Translations under genes and position numbers: made by a program
Notes under the pieces: generated by a model
What the model saw: only the letters and a program-made list of their open reading frames with translations
What the model was told of the DNA's origin: nothing
The model's database searches: none
NCBI GenBank assembly: GCA_034401135.1
Contig: JAWZSP010000007.1
Coordinates: forward strand, 1,054,001-1,118,000
Source: Volutella citrinella
Taxonomy: Eukaryota > Ascomycota > Sordariomycetes > Hypocreales > Nectriaceae
Reading direction: 5' to 3'
Length of the DNA stretch: 64,000 bases
Part shown: positions 33,506 through 45,664 of the stretch, piece by piece
Layout of the letters: each line of letters begins with the position of its first letter
Position numbering within the stretch: position 1 is the stretch's first letter

Positions 33506-35445
33506 TCAAGCGTCGTCGCTTTCGATCCCGTCCTTGTACGCTCGAAGGGCTCGCTCTCGACAGTCTTTGTGAACGACAATTGGCTTGGTGTAGCCCTTCT
33601 TCTTTGCCTTGACGCCAGCCCCACGGCCATATGGGTCATGGATTTCCTTGTTGTTCAGATCCTTGAGTTCCGGAACCCACTTGCGGATGTAATCTCCCGC
33701 CGAGTCAAACTTCTCGCTTTGAAGGAGAGGATTGAAGATTCGAAAGTATGGCTGTGGATCGACCCCAACGCTGGCGCTGAAACCCCAGCCGCCATTATTG
33801 CTGGCGAAGTCGCCGTCAATCAAATGCTCCATGAAGTAACGCTCGCCCATCCTCCAATCGACAAGGAGATCCTTGGACAGGAATGATGCAACAATCATGC
33901 GGCACCGATTGTGCATGTAGCCCAGATGGTTGAGCTGCCTCATAGCCGCGTCCACGATTGGAAACCCGGTTCTGCCTTCACACCATGCGGCGAAGTGCTC
34001 CTTGTCGTAGGACCAGACAACATTGGAGTACTCGGGTTTGAATGGTTTGTTCATGCTGTCATTTGTTAGTCTGGATGCTCAGATCCTTGAAAGGGCACAT
34101 ACCAGGTGTACGGCCAGTTGACAAGCACATGCTTGTAAAAGTCACGCCAAGCAACCTCGCTGATCCACGTCTGGATGCCACTGTTGCCGGCATTGAGCTT
34201 CTTCGACTGATTTCGGTCGCGAGCTGTCCGAACGCAAGTCCGGGCGCTGATAGTACCAGCTGCCAAGTGAACAGACAAAGATGACGTGCCATTGCTTGCT
34301 GGCAGGTTGCGCCGATCTTGGTATCCTCCAATTGATTCCTCGCAGAATTTCTCTAGTCGCTTTTTGGCCTCGTGTTCGCCGCAGGGCCAAAGAGAGCGGA
34401 ATCTCTTCTTTTCTTCGTTGGTGAGAGACTTGTTCTTCGGGGCATCTGGAATGACGGATTCGAAAAGATGTTTGAATCGCCGACGAGCACTGGGATGGTT
34501 CTTCGCGGGCGCATCAAACAACTCCAGCAAGTCCAAATTTTCGTGAATATGAGCCACCCAGGACTTGTACCAGGGCGTGTAGACGGCATACTGGTTTCCC
34601 GACCCGCTCTGAAGATTCCCCGGTGGTACCACACAGGTGTCGTGGACAACTTCAAACGACTTCCCCTTTTTAGAAAGAGCATGCACCAAAGCTGCCTCCC
34701 GGCGCAGCTCGTCAACTTCATACTCCATATTTGCGAATAAGTGACTGGCTCCCCATTCGTCCATTAGCTGTAGAATGCGGTCCGGGATGGTTTTCCTGCG
34801 TTCTGCCGTCTCCACCCAGAGTGGGATATCCAGGTCTGCGAGGTCCTTTTTCAGGACCGCGAGGGTTCTGAGCATGAAATCCACCCTCACTGGAGATCGA
34901 AGGTGTGCCTCATAGTCTTCGGGGCTCACGATAAACAAGCAGATCAAAGGTACGCCGGTCTCTTGTGCCTTGGCGCTGGCCAAGGCAAGTGCTTTGTTGT
35001 CCTGACATCGCAAGTCCATTTTGAACCAGTGAACTACGGCGTCCTTAATTTTGGTGGCTTTTCGCTCCGATGCAGTTTCCTCCAGGGCAGACTTCAGCGT
35101 TTCGATCGGGCGGGGAATCTCGTTGTTTCTGTATGCACGGGCGCGGGCATTGCTCATCTCGTGTGGGTAGAATTTGCGAAGGACAATCCCGTGGTCCTCG
35201 GCCTCCTGTGCCATGTGATGGGGCTGTCGGAGAAATTCTGCCGTTGTCATGGAGCCATTGGCCGTTTTGATCTTCTTGCTCATCGACTCATCTTGAGCCG
35301 AAAGCGACGCTGTCTTGCGCTTTGTTGATTTTGCAGGCATCGTGGCAAACCGGACCGCGAATTGAAGTTTTGGGGTTCGCAAAGAGCTCCAGCTGTATCC
35401 CCCATATGAATGTCGAAGTGCGAAGCGTGCAGCATGAGCTTTCAT
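33506..35445 (-). CDS. phr1: Class I CPD DNA photolyase
   Basis: Flavoenzyme that splits UV-induced cyclobutane pyrimidine dimers using blue light. Exons 35445-34103 and 34055-33506 give 630 residues from the start chosen. The 47-nt intron (GTATGT donor, GACAG acceptor) restores WPYTCMNKPFKPEY. The N-terminal antenna domain begins near VVHWFKMDLRCQDNKAL. The FAD/DNA-binding helical domain carries TWISEVAWRDFYKHVL, then EGRTGFPIVDAAMRQLNHLG and HNRCRMIVASFLSKDL. Ahead of the conserved core is a Lys-rich segment (KSTKRK, SKKIK). Three in-frame ATGs are possible: 35490, 35445 and 35340. The 35445 form starts with a basic, Ser/Arg-rich leader that could target mitochondria; the 35340 form would be nuclear-like. 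Divergent from nej1. Confidence 0.95.
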
Positions 35446-36402
35446 ACGGTTCGTCAATGGCTCAGGTGGTGACGAAGATGAGAAGATCAAGTGGGCGCCC
35501 TGAAAATTCCCAGGGGGAGGGAGGAGACATGGCTGGTCGACCTTTCTTTTGCGTGTTTTGGTTTACACGTACATTGCCTCCAGCCCGATGCCAGGCGGTC
35601 GATGACGTCCCTGGAGATCGGCGTTTGTGCTAGTGTGATCTGGGATCGTGGATCGTGGGTGGGCCCTCCCTCTTACCACCACATCTGCAACCCTTCACGA
35701 GTTGGAAACGGGCGCTTCCCACGAAAAGGAAGAGAAGAATGGACTGCACTTCAAACGACCGAGCTATCATTGCGCACTGAAGAATTTCCGCCACCGTCCC
35801 CGACTTGCAACCGGCGACCCAGGCATCTCAATCTTATTCTCGACCTTGATTACGTAATGCTCTTCGGGGGGTTGCCCAGGCACCAGGTAAGCTGAGGCAC
35901 CGACAACCCAAACCCTGAGGCAGGAGCAGCCTGTATCCGTAGCGCTTGCCACACGCGCCGACGCGTATGACCCTGAGCAACAGTATTGTGCCAACTCTGC
36001 TGCCCCTTGCACATCAACAGCGCCTTGCCATATCACCACATGCTGTGGACTAGGGTACCCTTTCCCGTTTGCCCTACTTAAGCGGCATACTCTTTTCAAC
36101 ATCTCATCGGTCCGAGTCTATTGACACAGCAGTCTGGCTACACTGGTCAACAGTCAGCACTCCACTTTTGTGTGACATCCAAGACCCGCGCCATATGGCG
36201 TTCCTGTCTTGAAGCTTCTGTTTCTGGTGACCAAACAATCAAAACGATCATCAATTCTCATCGAGGCTGGTTGAACCAACCGGATCCACCAGTCGCGCCT
36301 CTTGTCCTTTACGCCCATGCAATTTCAGAGCCACGATTGCCTTGATTTTACACCAAAACACTACACACCGCTGCATGATATCATCGTTGCTGAACACCGG
36401 CC
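35446..36402. promoter_or_regulatory. Shared divergent region between photolyase and nej1
   Basis: This stretch of 957 bases separates the start codons of two divergently transcribed DNA-repair genes and must contain both promoters. I see no TATA box in good position on either side and no gene inside it. Confidence 0.55.
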
Positions 36403-38034
36403 ATGTCTCCAGCACAATCCTGGCGGCCTCTGCCGTTACCGTCTTCCCCTGAACTGCCAGTTCTCCTCGTATCCTTAGACGTCGAAACGGCAGCGTACAG
36501 TATCAGGATTTCGGACATGGCTAATGTGTGGACTGAGTCACTGGATCGGAAGGCTATCTGTATAAGGGGCTGGAGTGAGAACACCTCTATTGACCCAAGT
36601 GATACGCCGGATAACATGGCAATGTTCCTCTCAAGTCTCAAGACTGCAGTGGACTCATCGCAGCCAGGCCACGACCAAACACAACTCGAGCTCAAGCCCG
36701 CCGAAAAGTCGGATGCGGGAGATGATGGGCTCACACTTCAGATCACCTGTAACCTTTCTGGGCTAGAGCCATTGGTATGGCCAATGCATCTAAAGAAGTC
36801 ACCTCAGTCCTCGATTGCGACTGAACTTGTTCTGCCACTTATCCAAGCACATCTAATGAAGAACCACGAAGTCGAATCCCTAGTGCGTATTCTCGGTCAA
36901 AAAGACCTTGTGGTCTCCAAGCTACTAGACAAACTGGAGGCAATGGGCACTGGCCTGGAACACATTTTCAACGCTTTGTCTGGAAGGAAAAAGGTCAGCC
37001 GATCGACGGCCGCAGAAAAGGTGCCAGGCCTGGCATCCTTCAATCTTCGTCATTGGAGGACACAGGTGGAGGACCAAGCGGATTCAACAGATACTGAGAC
37101 CTTGGTGCACACTGTATTTGGCGGCGAAGGACTTCGATCTGAGCCTTCGGCAACAATGGGAGAGACTCCAAATTTGAGGGATTGGTGGAACGCGTTCGCG
37201 GGGGCCGCTTCCACTTCACGGCCCTCGCAAGAAAAGATGAAGGCTTCAAAAGAAAAGTCGCCTTCTCCCATGGCGCAAGACAATGAAGGGAACGATGACG
37301 ACGACGATTTCCAAGTCCAATCCACGCCTCCACGCCTTTCATCGACAAGGAAGGATATGAAGAAGGAAAGGGGGCCTGCGCAAACCAAGACCTCAACCGG
37401 GCTGGAGGCTTCTTCAGAGCCGCAGGTTCTGGCAACATCATCCGAAGAGCGGAAACATGAAACAAAGAAGCCCGCCTCGCGGCTAGGCACACTCGGCCGA
37501 ATAAAGAAGTCAGCTCCGGTACGCTCGCCGAGTCCGGAGCCCTCTCCGCCAAAGAAAGAATCGCGGGAGCAAGATGCAGATGATTCTGAGACTGCCTCGG
37601 AGGCTGAGGATGAAGATGCCACTGCTTCGCTCCCAGAAAATGAGTCATCCCCCGCTCCGAGTCCTGCCAAACCAGCCCCCAAAAAGACTGGGCTGGGGAG
37701 AATTGGAGGATCGAAGCCAACTAAGAAAGTCGATGAGATGGATGAAACAACACAGCCAGCCGAGCCTCCGGTCGAGGTGGCACCTAAAAACCCAACAACG
37801 CGGAAGCTTGGGCTGATTGGCAAGAAAAGGGCAACTGATGATGGCAATTCCGCAACCCAGGAGAATGATGAAGTGAAGCGCGGCCGAGGTATTTCTCGTG
37901 ACCAGGAACAAGCAGCCTCATCCAAGCCTAGAGAGACGTCAAAAGAGAGGGCGGATCGTAAGCGTGAGGAGTTGAAGAAGGATCTGGAAAGAAAGGCTGC
38001 CACAGGGCCAGCTAAGAAGAAGAGGAAATTCTAG
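36403..38034 (+). CDS. nej1: XLF/NEJ1-like non-homologous end-joining factor
   Basis: Supports ligation of DNA double-strand breaks with ligase IV. A single exon encodes 543 residues. The N-terminal ~240 residues fit the XLF head and coiled-coil stalk: a beta-rich start (LPVLLVSLDVETAAYSIRIS, NVWTESLDRKAI) followed by a helix (SLVRILGQKDLVVSKLLDKL). The C-terminal half is disordered, with repeated RLGTLGRIKKS / GLGRIGGSKP / KLGLIGKKRA segments. The last residues are KKKRKF, combining a nuclear-localisation-like run with the basic-plus-terminal-hydrophobic pattern of the Ku-binding motif at the end of vertebrate XLF. The family call rests on the N-terminal domain; the tail interpretation is inference. 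Confidence 0.87.
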   Translation: MSPAQSWRPLPLPSSPELPVLLVSLDVETAAYSIRISDMANVWTESLDRKAICIRGWSENTSIDPSDTPDNMAMFLSSLKTAVDSSQPGHDQTQLELKPAEKSDAGDDGLTLQITCNLSGLEPLVWPMHLKKSPQSSIATELVLPLIQAHLMKNHEVESLVRILGQKDLVVSKLLDKLEAMGTGLEHIFNALSGRKKVSRSTAAEKVPGLASFNLRHWRTQVEDQADSTDTETLVHTVFGGEGLRSEPSATMGETPNLRDWWNAFAGAASTSRPSQEKMKASKEKSPSPMAQDNEGNDDDDDFQVQSTPPRLSSTRKDMKKERGPAQTKTSTGLEASSEPQVLATSSEERKHETKKPASRLGTLGRIKKSAPVRSPSPEPSPPKKESREQDADDSETASEAEDEDATASLPENESSPAPSPAKPAPKKTGLGRIGGSKPTKKVDEMDETTQPAEPPVEVAPKNPTTRKLGLIGKKRATDDGNSATQENDEVKRGRGISRDQEQAASSKPRETSKERADRKREELKKDLERKAATGPAKKKRKF

Positions 38035-41000
38035 GAGTTTGCAGGCCAATCTGATCAGGATATAAGCCACATCTACGAACATACATCGATCAGCGCAGAA
38101 TTAATACAACACTGCATGGCCACCGTCACGGCCAATTCGACGGCTAACAACCAAAGTTCCGGCGACGTCTATTTCAGTTTTCATCTCCGGGATCTTAACA
38201 CGCCCCCATAAGTGAAAATCGGCCCCTAGTGAAACGGGGCATCACCTATCATTCAGAACTAACACAAGGCCTTTAAATTCCGGGCCAAACTCGGCCAGCT
38301 GTGAGAGAAACTCTTTTTATGAGACAAGATGCAACCATATTAGCCCGAAATTTGTCAGACATGCAGCGGTTGACGATGATGCACCTCGCCGTGCACTCGA
38401 CAGCAAAGGGCATGTTACCCGGCCGCGGCTCTTTCGTGCGAGCCAACAGTGCAATGCCGTCGTTGTTACACAACGCCTGCACTCAAAGCGACCTTGGCTA
38501 GTCGTTATCGAAGCGAACTTAGATGGGAGCGGCAGACAGCCTCGGCTACGCGATTATCCCCGACGAGCGACTCAGAGAAAGGTGAAACTCTGGGGGGGGA
38601 TGCACTATGCTCCTCCCATCCGTAACCCACCTGGGCTTACCAGCATCAGCACTAAGCTGACCCGCAGGGCTGTGACTGAACGGTTCGCAGGCCCTTCGTT
38701 AGTTATGGCCAGGTCTTAGCTCTGCATTTTATGCGAGTCTTCTCTTTGTCCCTTCGGCGAGTACCTGAGTTCACACATTAGAACATGGATACCTCATCAC
38801 CAAGAATCGGCAAGCCTCGATTGATCCCGTCGGGAAAGAACTAATCTTGAGAGCAGCAGAAGTTCCTGCCTCCCAGCACAACATGCAAGTTTACCTGTAG
38901 TCCCAGGGACGTCCAAGACGCTACTGGAGCCATTTGCCCATGCCATGTTGCACAATCATAGATTGGCGACGCCGCTCCTGAACACTATCACAATTGTCAC
39001 ACTGCAGGATGCGATGAGCCGACCTCCGCTGAGTTTTGCCGAACGAGGCGTTTTCAAAGACTTTCGACAATGAGGCGTTGGTTATTGAGCAAGACGCTGG
39101 GGAGGTTCAGTCGAGTCCTACTGGCGTCGAGATTGTACTACAGGACTGGGTGTGGCTCTCGGCATGACACGTTACGATTGAGCAAGATGTGTGCCAAGAA
39201 TGTGAGATAAGTCATGGTGATTACTATGTCCTATTGGATCATGTGCAGTTCGGGAAATGAGTGTGGCTCTATCGTTGTCCAGATGGTGGTCTGAACTCAA
39301 ACCTGGCAGCCACCATGATGCACATCCAAGGTGTGGATGCCACGCTAACCAGCCTGACAGAATTCAGCGAGTGGAAGCCTTTGGACCCTTGCAACGCTCT
39401 GTATGTCCACCCAAGCCGCATGTCACATTTCATGCACTGAATTACGGATCTGTCGATTCTGGGCGTATGGCGCAACACCAGGACTTGGTGGTATGGGGAA
39501 GGCCTCAACAGGATATCAACCAGGATACGCAGATGTTATGCAGGTGTCCCAACATCCCCGCAGGAGCAGGGCGACTTCTGTCTATTCTGTCTTGTCGCGA
39601 GCGCTCGGAGACAAGACTGCCCGGCCTGGGTCATCTGTGGGATGGTACATGGCGCCCGTCTACCTTGGGGCTTGAAGCCACAGAGAGCAACGGCAGGCTA
39701 TTAAGTGGAACGCGGAGCAGGTTGCACCACACTGTGGTGGTGGCCTGCGTGCACAGCCGTGGTGGGAACTGGAATAGCATACTCTGTGGGCCATGGCGGT
39801 CTTCGAGCCGTATGCATGCTCTCAGCTCCGTGTGTCCATGGATGAGACGACTGACCACATTGTTGGTGATGGTGCCGATCCCAATGGCTTGAGAGGATGA
39901 GCCCACTAGGCCTGGGTGAAGTGAGGGTAGTGGGAGGGTTTGAAGGGTGTGTGTTGGGCCTTACCATGGGTTTCCAAATACCGGGTTCATTGGCGATGTT
40001 GAGATTAGAGATCTCAGAAAGGCACCATGGAGCGACTACCCCCCTCCCCCCCCACCACCCACGTTGTCTCCTTCGACCATCCAAGGATGGAGTAGGCGCC
40101 TTTTGAATCTACGACAGCCTAAAAAACAACGTTACAACGCCGACACTCAAGGGGACTTGCACTAGTAGGGTGGATGAACTCATAATACCCCGTGCTGGCT
40201 TCTAATCATGAGCGGCATTGGTGGGTCCTCCTCGCCTTAGGCGTCGTTGCCTGCCTGTCACTTTACGCTAGCGAGGGGAGCTGGTCAGCCTGGTCTTGAT
40301 CAAAACCTGGAGGTGGGGCATGAGCCGTGTGTTGGTTGACTCGAGGCCGTCTCGCGCCGGAGTGACTCCTCGACAGCTGGTAGGTTGGTGACTGGCGACG
40401 CATGGTCCCCCGGTGTGGGTAGCTTCTTTCTTGACAGCTGTGTCCGCCATCAACGGCGTCGGAATCTGAGTCCCTGCGGCTATAGCTGCAAACGAAGAGC
40501 CGGCAGCATCGATTAGGCGCGATACGCCAGCTGGATGCACACCAGTCAAGGCTGAAGTTGGGTCCTGTGGGCCGGTAGGCGACTGTGGCATCGCCTGTTC
40601 TGTTTCAGCCTTTACCACAACCCAGCCCGGGATTATGAAGTAATTAAGTCCGGCCGGAGTGTTGATGCCCGATAGGCTGAGGCGGCTCAACGCCAGCGCC
40701 TGCTCACGAAAGCCGACCATTTGCGCCAGCATCCAAGAGTGCGGAAAGCGACAGAGGGTGGAGTCTTTGAGGTCCAGATCCCCCTGTCGGAATAGAGCCA
40801 GCCTCAGCCAATGCTCAACACGATGGGTCCGCGCCAGAGGGCGCCTATCACGTCGCTTCCGTCGACATGCGGCTTCCACAACGAGACTAGAGCGAGGAAC
40901 TCCGAACTTGAATGAGAGAAGAGTGTGCATTGTCAGTCCCCAGTCCTTGTCATCAGAGGCTCGGCACAGGGCAGGGCTGGAGCGGCAGTGCCAAGCTCTC

Positions 41001-43799
41001 CAGCCGCCCGCGGCGCTCTGGTGATGCAGAGTGCCGCTCGCTTTCACACAGTCACAGCGGCCCCCTGCGCCAAAGAGGCGCGCCAGCGAGATGGGCACGC
41101 GCGGTAGTATCCTGATGGGGCTGATCCTCTACGCCCCCGCTCAACGCCAGGGTCCTAGCCGACCCGATGCTAAAGATGATAAAAAACAGCCCGCGGCAAG
41201 GCACAAAAGCCGGGCTGCCAGGGACAGGCGCCTCTATGATCGTCCGGCTCTTTGTCGTTGGTGACTGCCCTCTGCTGATTTTTTAATGCGGCACATGGCG
41301 GATTTCCTGCATATCGCCCCATGGCCAAAGGGGGGCAGCCACCGTTTGGTGAGTGGACCAGCTATTGCACTTCCTGTATGCACCCGTGGCTATCCCCCTC
41401 GACGACTGGTGGACTCTGCTCTCTACCGTGCGCCTCCTTCTCTTGCTGAACGATAGCGAGAGCGCAATGGACTGCGCGGGCGGCCGCTGAGCGTCGTTTT
41501 TCGGCCACCCCGAGAACAATTGGGCTTGGGCTGTTCCCAGCAGAGTGGTTAATACACTGGATTACGCACACCCATCCAAAGTAGACCACGCCTCCTCTCC
41601 CCGGCAAGGCTATTCAACGCCGGAGTCGAAGTGGGATGATTTGAGCATGGTCTGTGGTTTACGTCTGGCCCGGGCCAAGCCAAGCGAGCGAGAGGAGGGC
41701 TGGTGAACCCAGGCGGCCCGGCCACACAGGCCCTGGGGTTCCTGGATCCTTCCGAACCTTGGTTTGTTGGTTCCGGCCTCTTTTCATGGAGAATGAAACG
41801 CAACGTCCGTTACGGGCAGCGCCCATTTTGAATTCGCCCCCAAAGTCAAGGTTGACAGCCAGGCGGAACGATGTTTCACATCCAGATGGTGGGGAGGCTC
41901 GTTCGGGGGGACGTCCACGAGTCCAGCTCAGCTACACAGATTCCCCCACATGGGAACCTGCTCGTGACTGCTCTTGGGCCCTTGGCTATTGCCTCGGCCA
42001 CCACCCTTGGCGCCCTGCCCTGTCATTCTTGTCAACCTGGCCCCCAGCCAGATGACAGCCCGTTGGCCCCGTTGATCCTATAGCATGCGTTACCACGAGA
42101 TCGGAATCCAATCAAGGGGAAGAACGACCAAAAGGGGTCATCCGAGGGCTTATATCCGCCCCGGGTTCACTCAAGAGCTGCATGGGTATGTCCTGGCATG
42201 TTGGCACATCACAGGGCTAGCCAGGAGCAGGCTGTTCGTATTTGATGCAATGTGAGCACACAATCACTTCGGACACCACATAGTATGGCCTCAGGCTAGC
42301 GTTGAGAGCCAGTAGAATAGGCCCATATGCCACGATCGGCGTCCAGCGGGATACAGTGGCATGAGCCTGTGTTATTCCCCCGTGCCCCAATACCACCCCG
42401 TGGCTGTCCGTGCTTCCGATGAAGGCATGGGCGTTGCCTGCCAGTGCCGGCCGCTATTGTAAGATCTACGGCGCATCTGCGATGCGACGGCTCCTTGGCC
42501 TTATTTGGAATGATCGTCAGCAACCAGACCAATCCAAAACCCTGACAGTCTTTCAGGGGGGAGGTGGAAGACGGCAAGACCAGCCTGGTGATTCAGTGTT
42601 GTCCGTGTTTTTGGCGAAACGGGGCATTATTCCTACGTACGCGACGCTGGCTTTTCTCTAATCGGATGGCCAACTTGCTCCATGAGATCCCAACGACGAG
42701 AGCAAAACCCACAAACGCAGGGCTGTTGGGGGGACAAGAGCGCACACCAGTCAAGAACAACTCATTGCTCTAGCAAAATCCAGCAAAATCCAACCGCGAG
42801 TGACGAGGCCCCTTTGCCGCCATCCTTGTCAACGATAACACTTGAGTGTCCTGCTCTAACCACGGCGAAAAAGAAACGAAATAACAAAAGATGCCGCCCG
42901 TCGCGCCCCAGCCCAAACACAACTTGCTGCCACCAGTTCACGCCATCCGTTTTCGCACCCATTCACCCCCAGCCTCATTAGAGTACAAGCCACCGCCAGA
43001 GTCACCCTGGCTTCCTGTCATGTATCATGACCATCTGCCCCCACTAGTCATGCAGTGTCCAATCCAAAGACCGACTCAACAGTCACGCCCACAAATTCCT
43101 GGCAAAACCACTCAAAGATGCCCCGTATCTGACCCAGGAGTCTGGAAATAACATGCTGATAGACCGAGAGATGGTGCGCCACTCGCCGCTGGATAGTGGT
43201 GATCCTCTGACCCCTCATTCCTGTCTCTCGGCCGACTGGTTCTCACTGTTGGTTGGGCTGGTGCCCTCATCTCCGCGGGGTCTTGCCCTCCGGTCAGCGT
43301 AGGTTTTCCCATTGTCCCTGACGACAGGGCCAGTGGGAGGCACCTGCACCTGCTCCAGGCCTCATGTGATCATCACGCCGCAACACCAGGCATCCCGTGT
43401 TGCCCTCTCCCAACCCGTTCGTCGACTGCCCCACTGAGAGCAATGGTGGCTGGGCCTGGTCTGGCGGGCGCAGCTGAACCAGTGCTCAAGCCCAGCCAGC
43501 AGCTCACAGGAAGTGGTGAGTGAGGCAAACGTGGCCCAGCACAACGCAGACACTCCCTCACACCCCGCGGATACCTTGGCGTTGCCGCTTTCCTTTCTTT
43601 TTTTGGACCCTTTTGTTGCTTCTTCCATTACCATGTCCCAAATTAAAACCAGCGCTGTGCAGACTAGCTGCCCCAGCCGAAGAACGCCATGATGTACACT
43701 GGACGCAGTGGACGGATCGTGCCAGCGAGGATCACTGATTCGTCTCTGTGGCGCCGGATCGAGACACCCCTGCTCCCCGGCGGGTGGCTTCAGATCCGA
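38035..43799. other. 5.8 kb gene-poor region
   Basis: No gene I can support. Open frames at 39257-39892 (+) and 40268-41098 (-) lack domains, codon structure typical of the neighbours, or splice evidence. A C-rich run lies at about 40039-40060. No terminal repeats, target duplications or transposase-like sequence were recognised by eye. The right end is the 3' side of the forkhead gene. Confidence 0.5.
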
Positions 43800-45664
43800 T
43801 CACTGGCTGGTCCACCTGTAAACCCCGCTGGCACTGGCCGTGTAGAGGCTGTCAGCGACTCCATCCACGGCAGCGTGGTGGCCTCCCTGGAAGACGCCAG
43901 TGACGTCGGCGTCCGTGTAGGGAAACTCGCAGGTGACAGGTCCGACGTATGCCGGCGACCCCTGCCCATCTCCAAGCCCAGCGAGGGCGTAGGCAGGGTG
44001 ACCGACATTGTGCCCCATGCTTGGCTCGGGATATAGCAGTGGGCATGTTTCCGGGACTGAGGGATCAGGAGTGAGAGGCGAGTAGTCTTGTCCCTGCCTG
44101 ACGGGTACCGTATCCAGACGCGGCATGAGAGGCTCGGTGTAGGGGTGCCCGTTGAACGTGGCAGGCAGCGGCAGCCGATGCCCCTGGTGCAGCACATGGG
44201 GACCAGGGCCAGTGCCGTGCGGCAGCGCAAACGGGCTGATGGTAGCCCCGTACTGCAGCCGACGGCTTCTCGACTTGCTCGCTGCGCGTCCACCTCTGCG
44301 ACCAGAGAGTGCTTTGGCGGACAGCGAGGCGCCAGCCCCCTTGGCGTGAGGAGGGTATGAGGTCGACCTGCTTGCAGCCCTTCGGCGCGCAGCGTCTCCC
44401 TTGGTGCGGAATTGGGTGGTGCTTCTCACCCCATACACGCGAGCCTTCTCGGTGAGGGTCCACTCGGTCGATCTTTTAGCACCAGAGCCTGATGGCGGTT
44501 TGCGCTTCTCGAAGGCCTATTCAGTTCTGTCAGCCTGTTGTCAAATGGGTCCTGGTCTGTGTGCCCGTGCAGCGACGTTCGTATCGAGGCGGTGGCGGGG
44601 GGGGGAAGGGGAGGAGGAAGCGAAGAGGTGTCGAAACTCCCAATCAAACAGACGGAGCTGTCAGTGGCTTGTCCACATACCTTGTTCATGCTCAGGTTGT
44701 GCCGGATGCTATTCTGCCAGCCCTTCTTGTTGGTCATTCTCGAATTAGGTTTGGTCGTATTGTCGAGAAACCACTGGTAGATCTCCTGCAGGCTCATAGT
44801 CAAATCTTCCCTGGTCATGAGGGCTTGGCGGATAAGCTCTGCGTAGTTGGGATCGCTGTTTCTGCTCTGTCTTGCTTCTTGTTCTCCATTTTCCTGCTGC
44901 CTGTCGGGGTTACAAAGCTCTTGATGTCCATTAACGGGAGACTCCAGCTTGATGGAAACATCATCGTTGATGTCCGACATGTACGGCACGCCATCCAGAG
45001 GAGGCTCGCTGGGAGAAGTGTTGCAAGAGAGGGTGCCGCTTCGAAAATCGCAAGGCACGTCCAGGGAGTACTCTCGGGGGATGCTGTCTGGATGCATGTA
45101 CGATGGCCAGGAGGGAGAACTGCCTGGGCAGGAGGCCAGAAGATGTGTGCTGGTTGGGGAGTACCCTTCTGTTGTTGAGTTTGGTGTACATACAATAGGA
45201 TGGTTGAGCGACTCCTGGTGGTGATGAACCGAGTTGACTGGCTGGTGGAAAATCTGTTCTGGGGAAGACCAGGCCTCCGGGGAGAGCGGTAGCGGGTCGT
45301 AGCAGGTTTGGCTGCTTGAGCAGCTCGGTGAGCTGTTGTAGTAAGCCGCCTCAACTTCTTCCGGGCCCATTGGAGGCGATGGCCAGCCGTGGCAACTTGG
45401 ATGTGAGGTCACCGAAGCTAGCTCCTGATGTTGAGACTGCCGTTGGGGTTTCGCTTGGGCCTGGGACGAGACTACGACGTGAGAGAGCTGGCTAGCATGC
45501 GGCGCATGCGAGGACCAGCCCTGGGGGGATGTCGAAAGACGATAGGGCAGCTCCATGTTGGTAGCTTCCGAGACTGGTAGTGATGAATGCTGCTGGTCGT
45601 TTTCAGGGAGGAGGCCGTTCGTACAGCCGCCAGGCTCTCCCCCGTCTTGGTATGGAGAGTCCAT
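43800..45664 (-). CDS. Forkhead (winged-helix) transcription factor
   Basis: Sequence-specific nuclear DNA-binding regulator. Exons 45664-44681 and 44516-43800 give 566 residues. The forkhead domain starts near residue 271 (DPNYAELIRQALM) and contains the recognition-helix signature NSIRHNLSMN, with RHNLSMN at about 321-327. The intron (164 nt, GTATGT donor, AATAG acceptor) falls directly after NK, and the second exon opens with AFEKRKPPSG...STEWTL, completing the wing. The N-terminal 270 residues are Ser/Pro/His/Gln-rich and disordered. A basic stretch (AARRRAASRS, SGRRGGRAASKSRSRR) follows the domain. The protein may be a cell-cycle or development regulator, but I cannot place it in a named forkhead subgroup. 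Confidence 0.92.

Noticed and set aside
39257..39892. 211-codon frame on the plus strand
   Set aside because: No domain or compositional pattern of a real protein; isolated in the gene-poor region.
40268..41098. 276-codon frame on the minus strand
   Set aside because: Cys/Arg/Ser-rich without a domain, and overlapped by several open frames on the other strand; evidence too weak to call.
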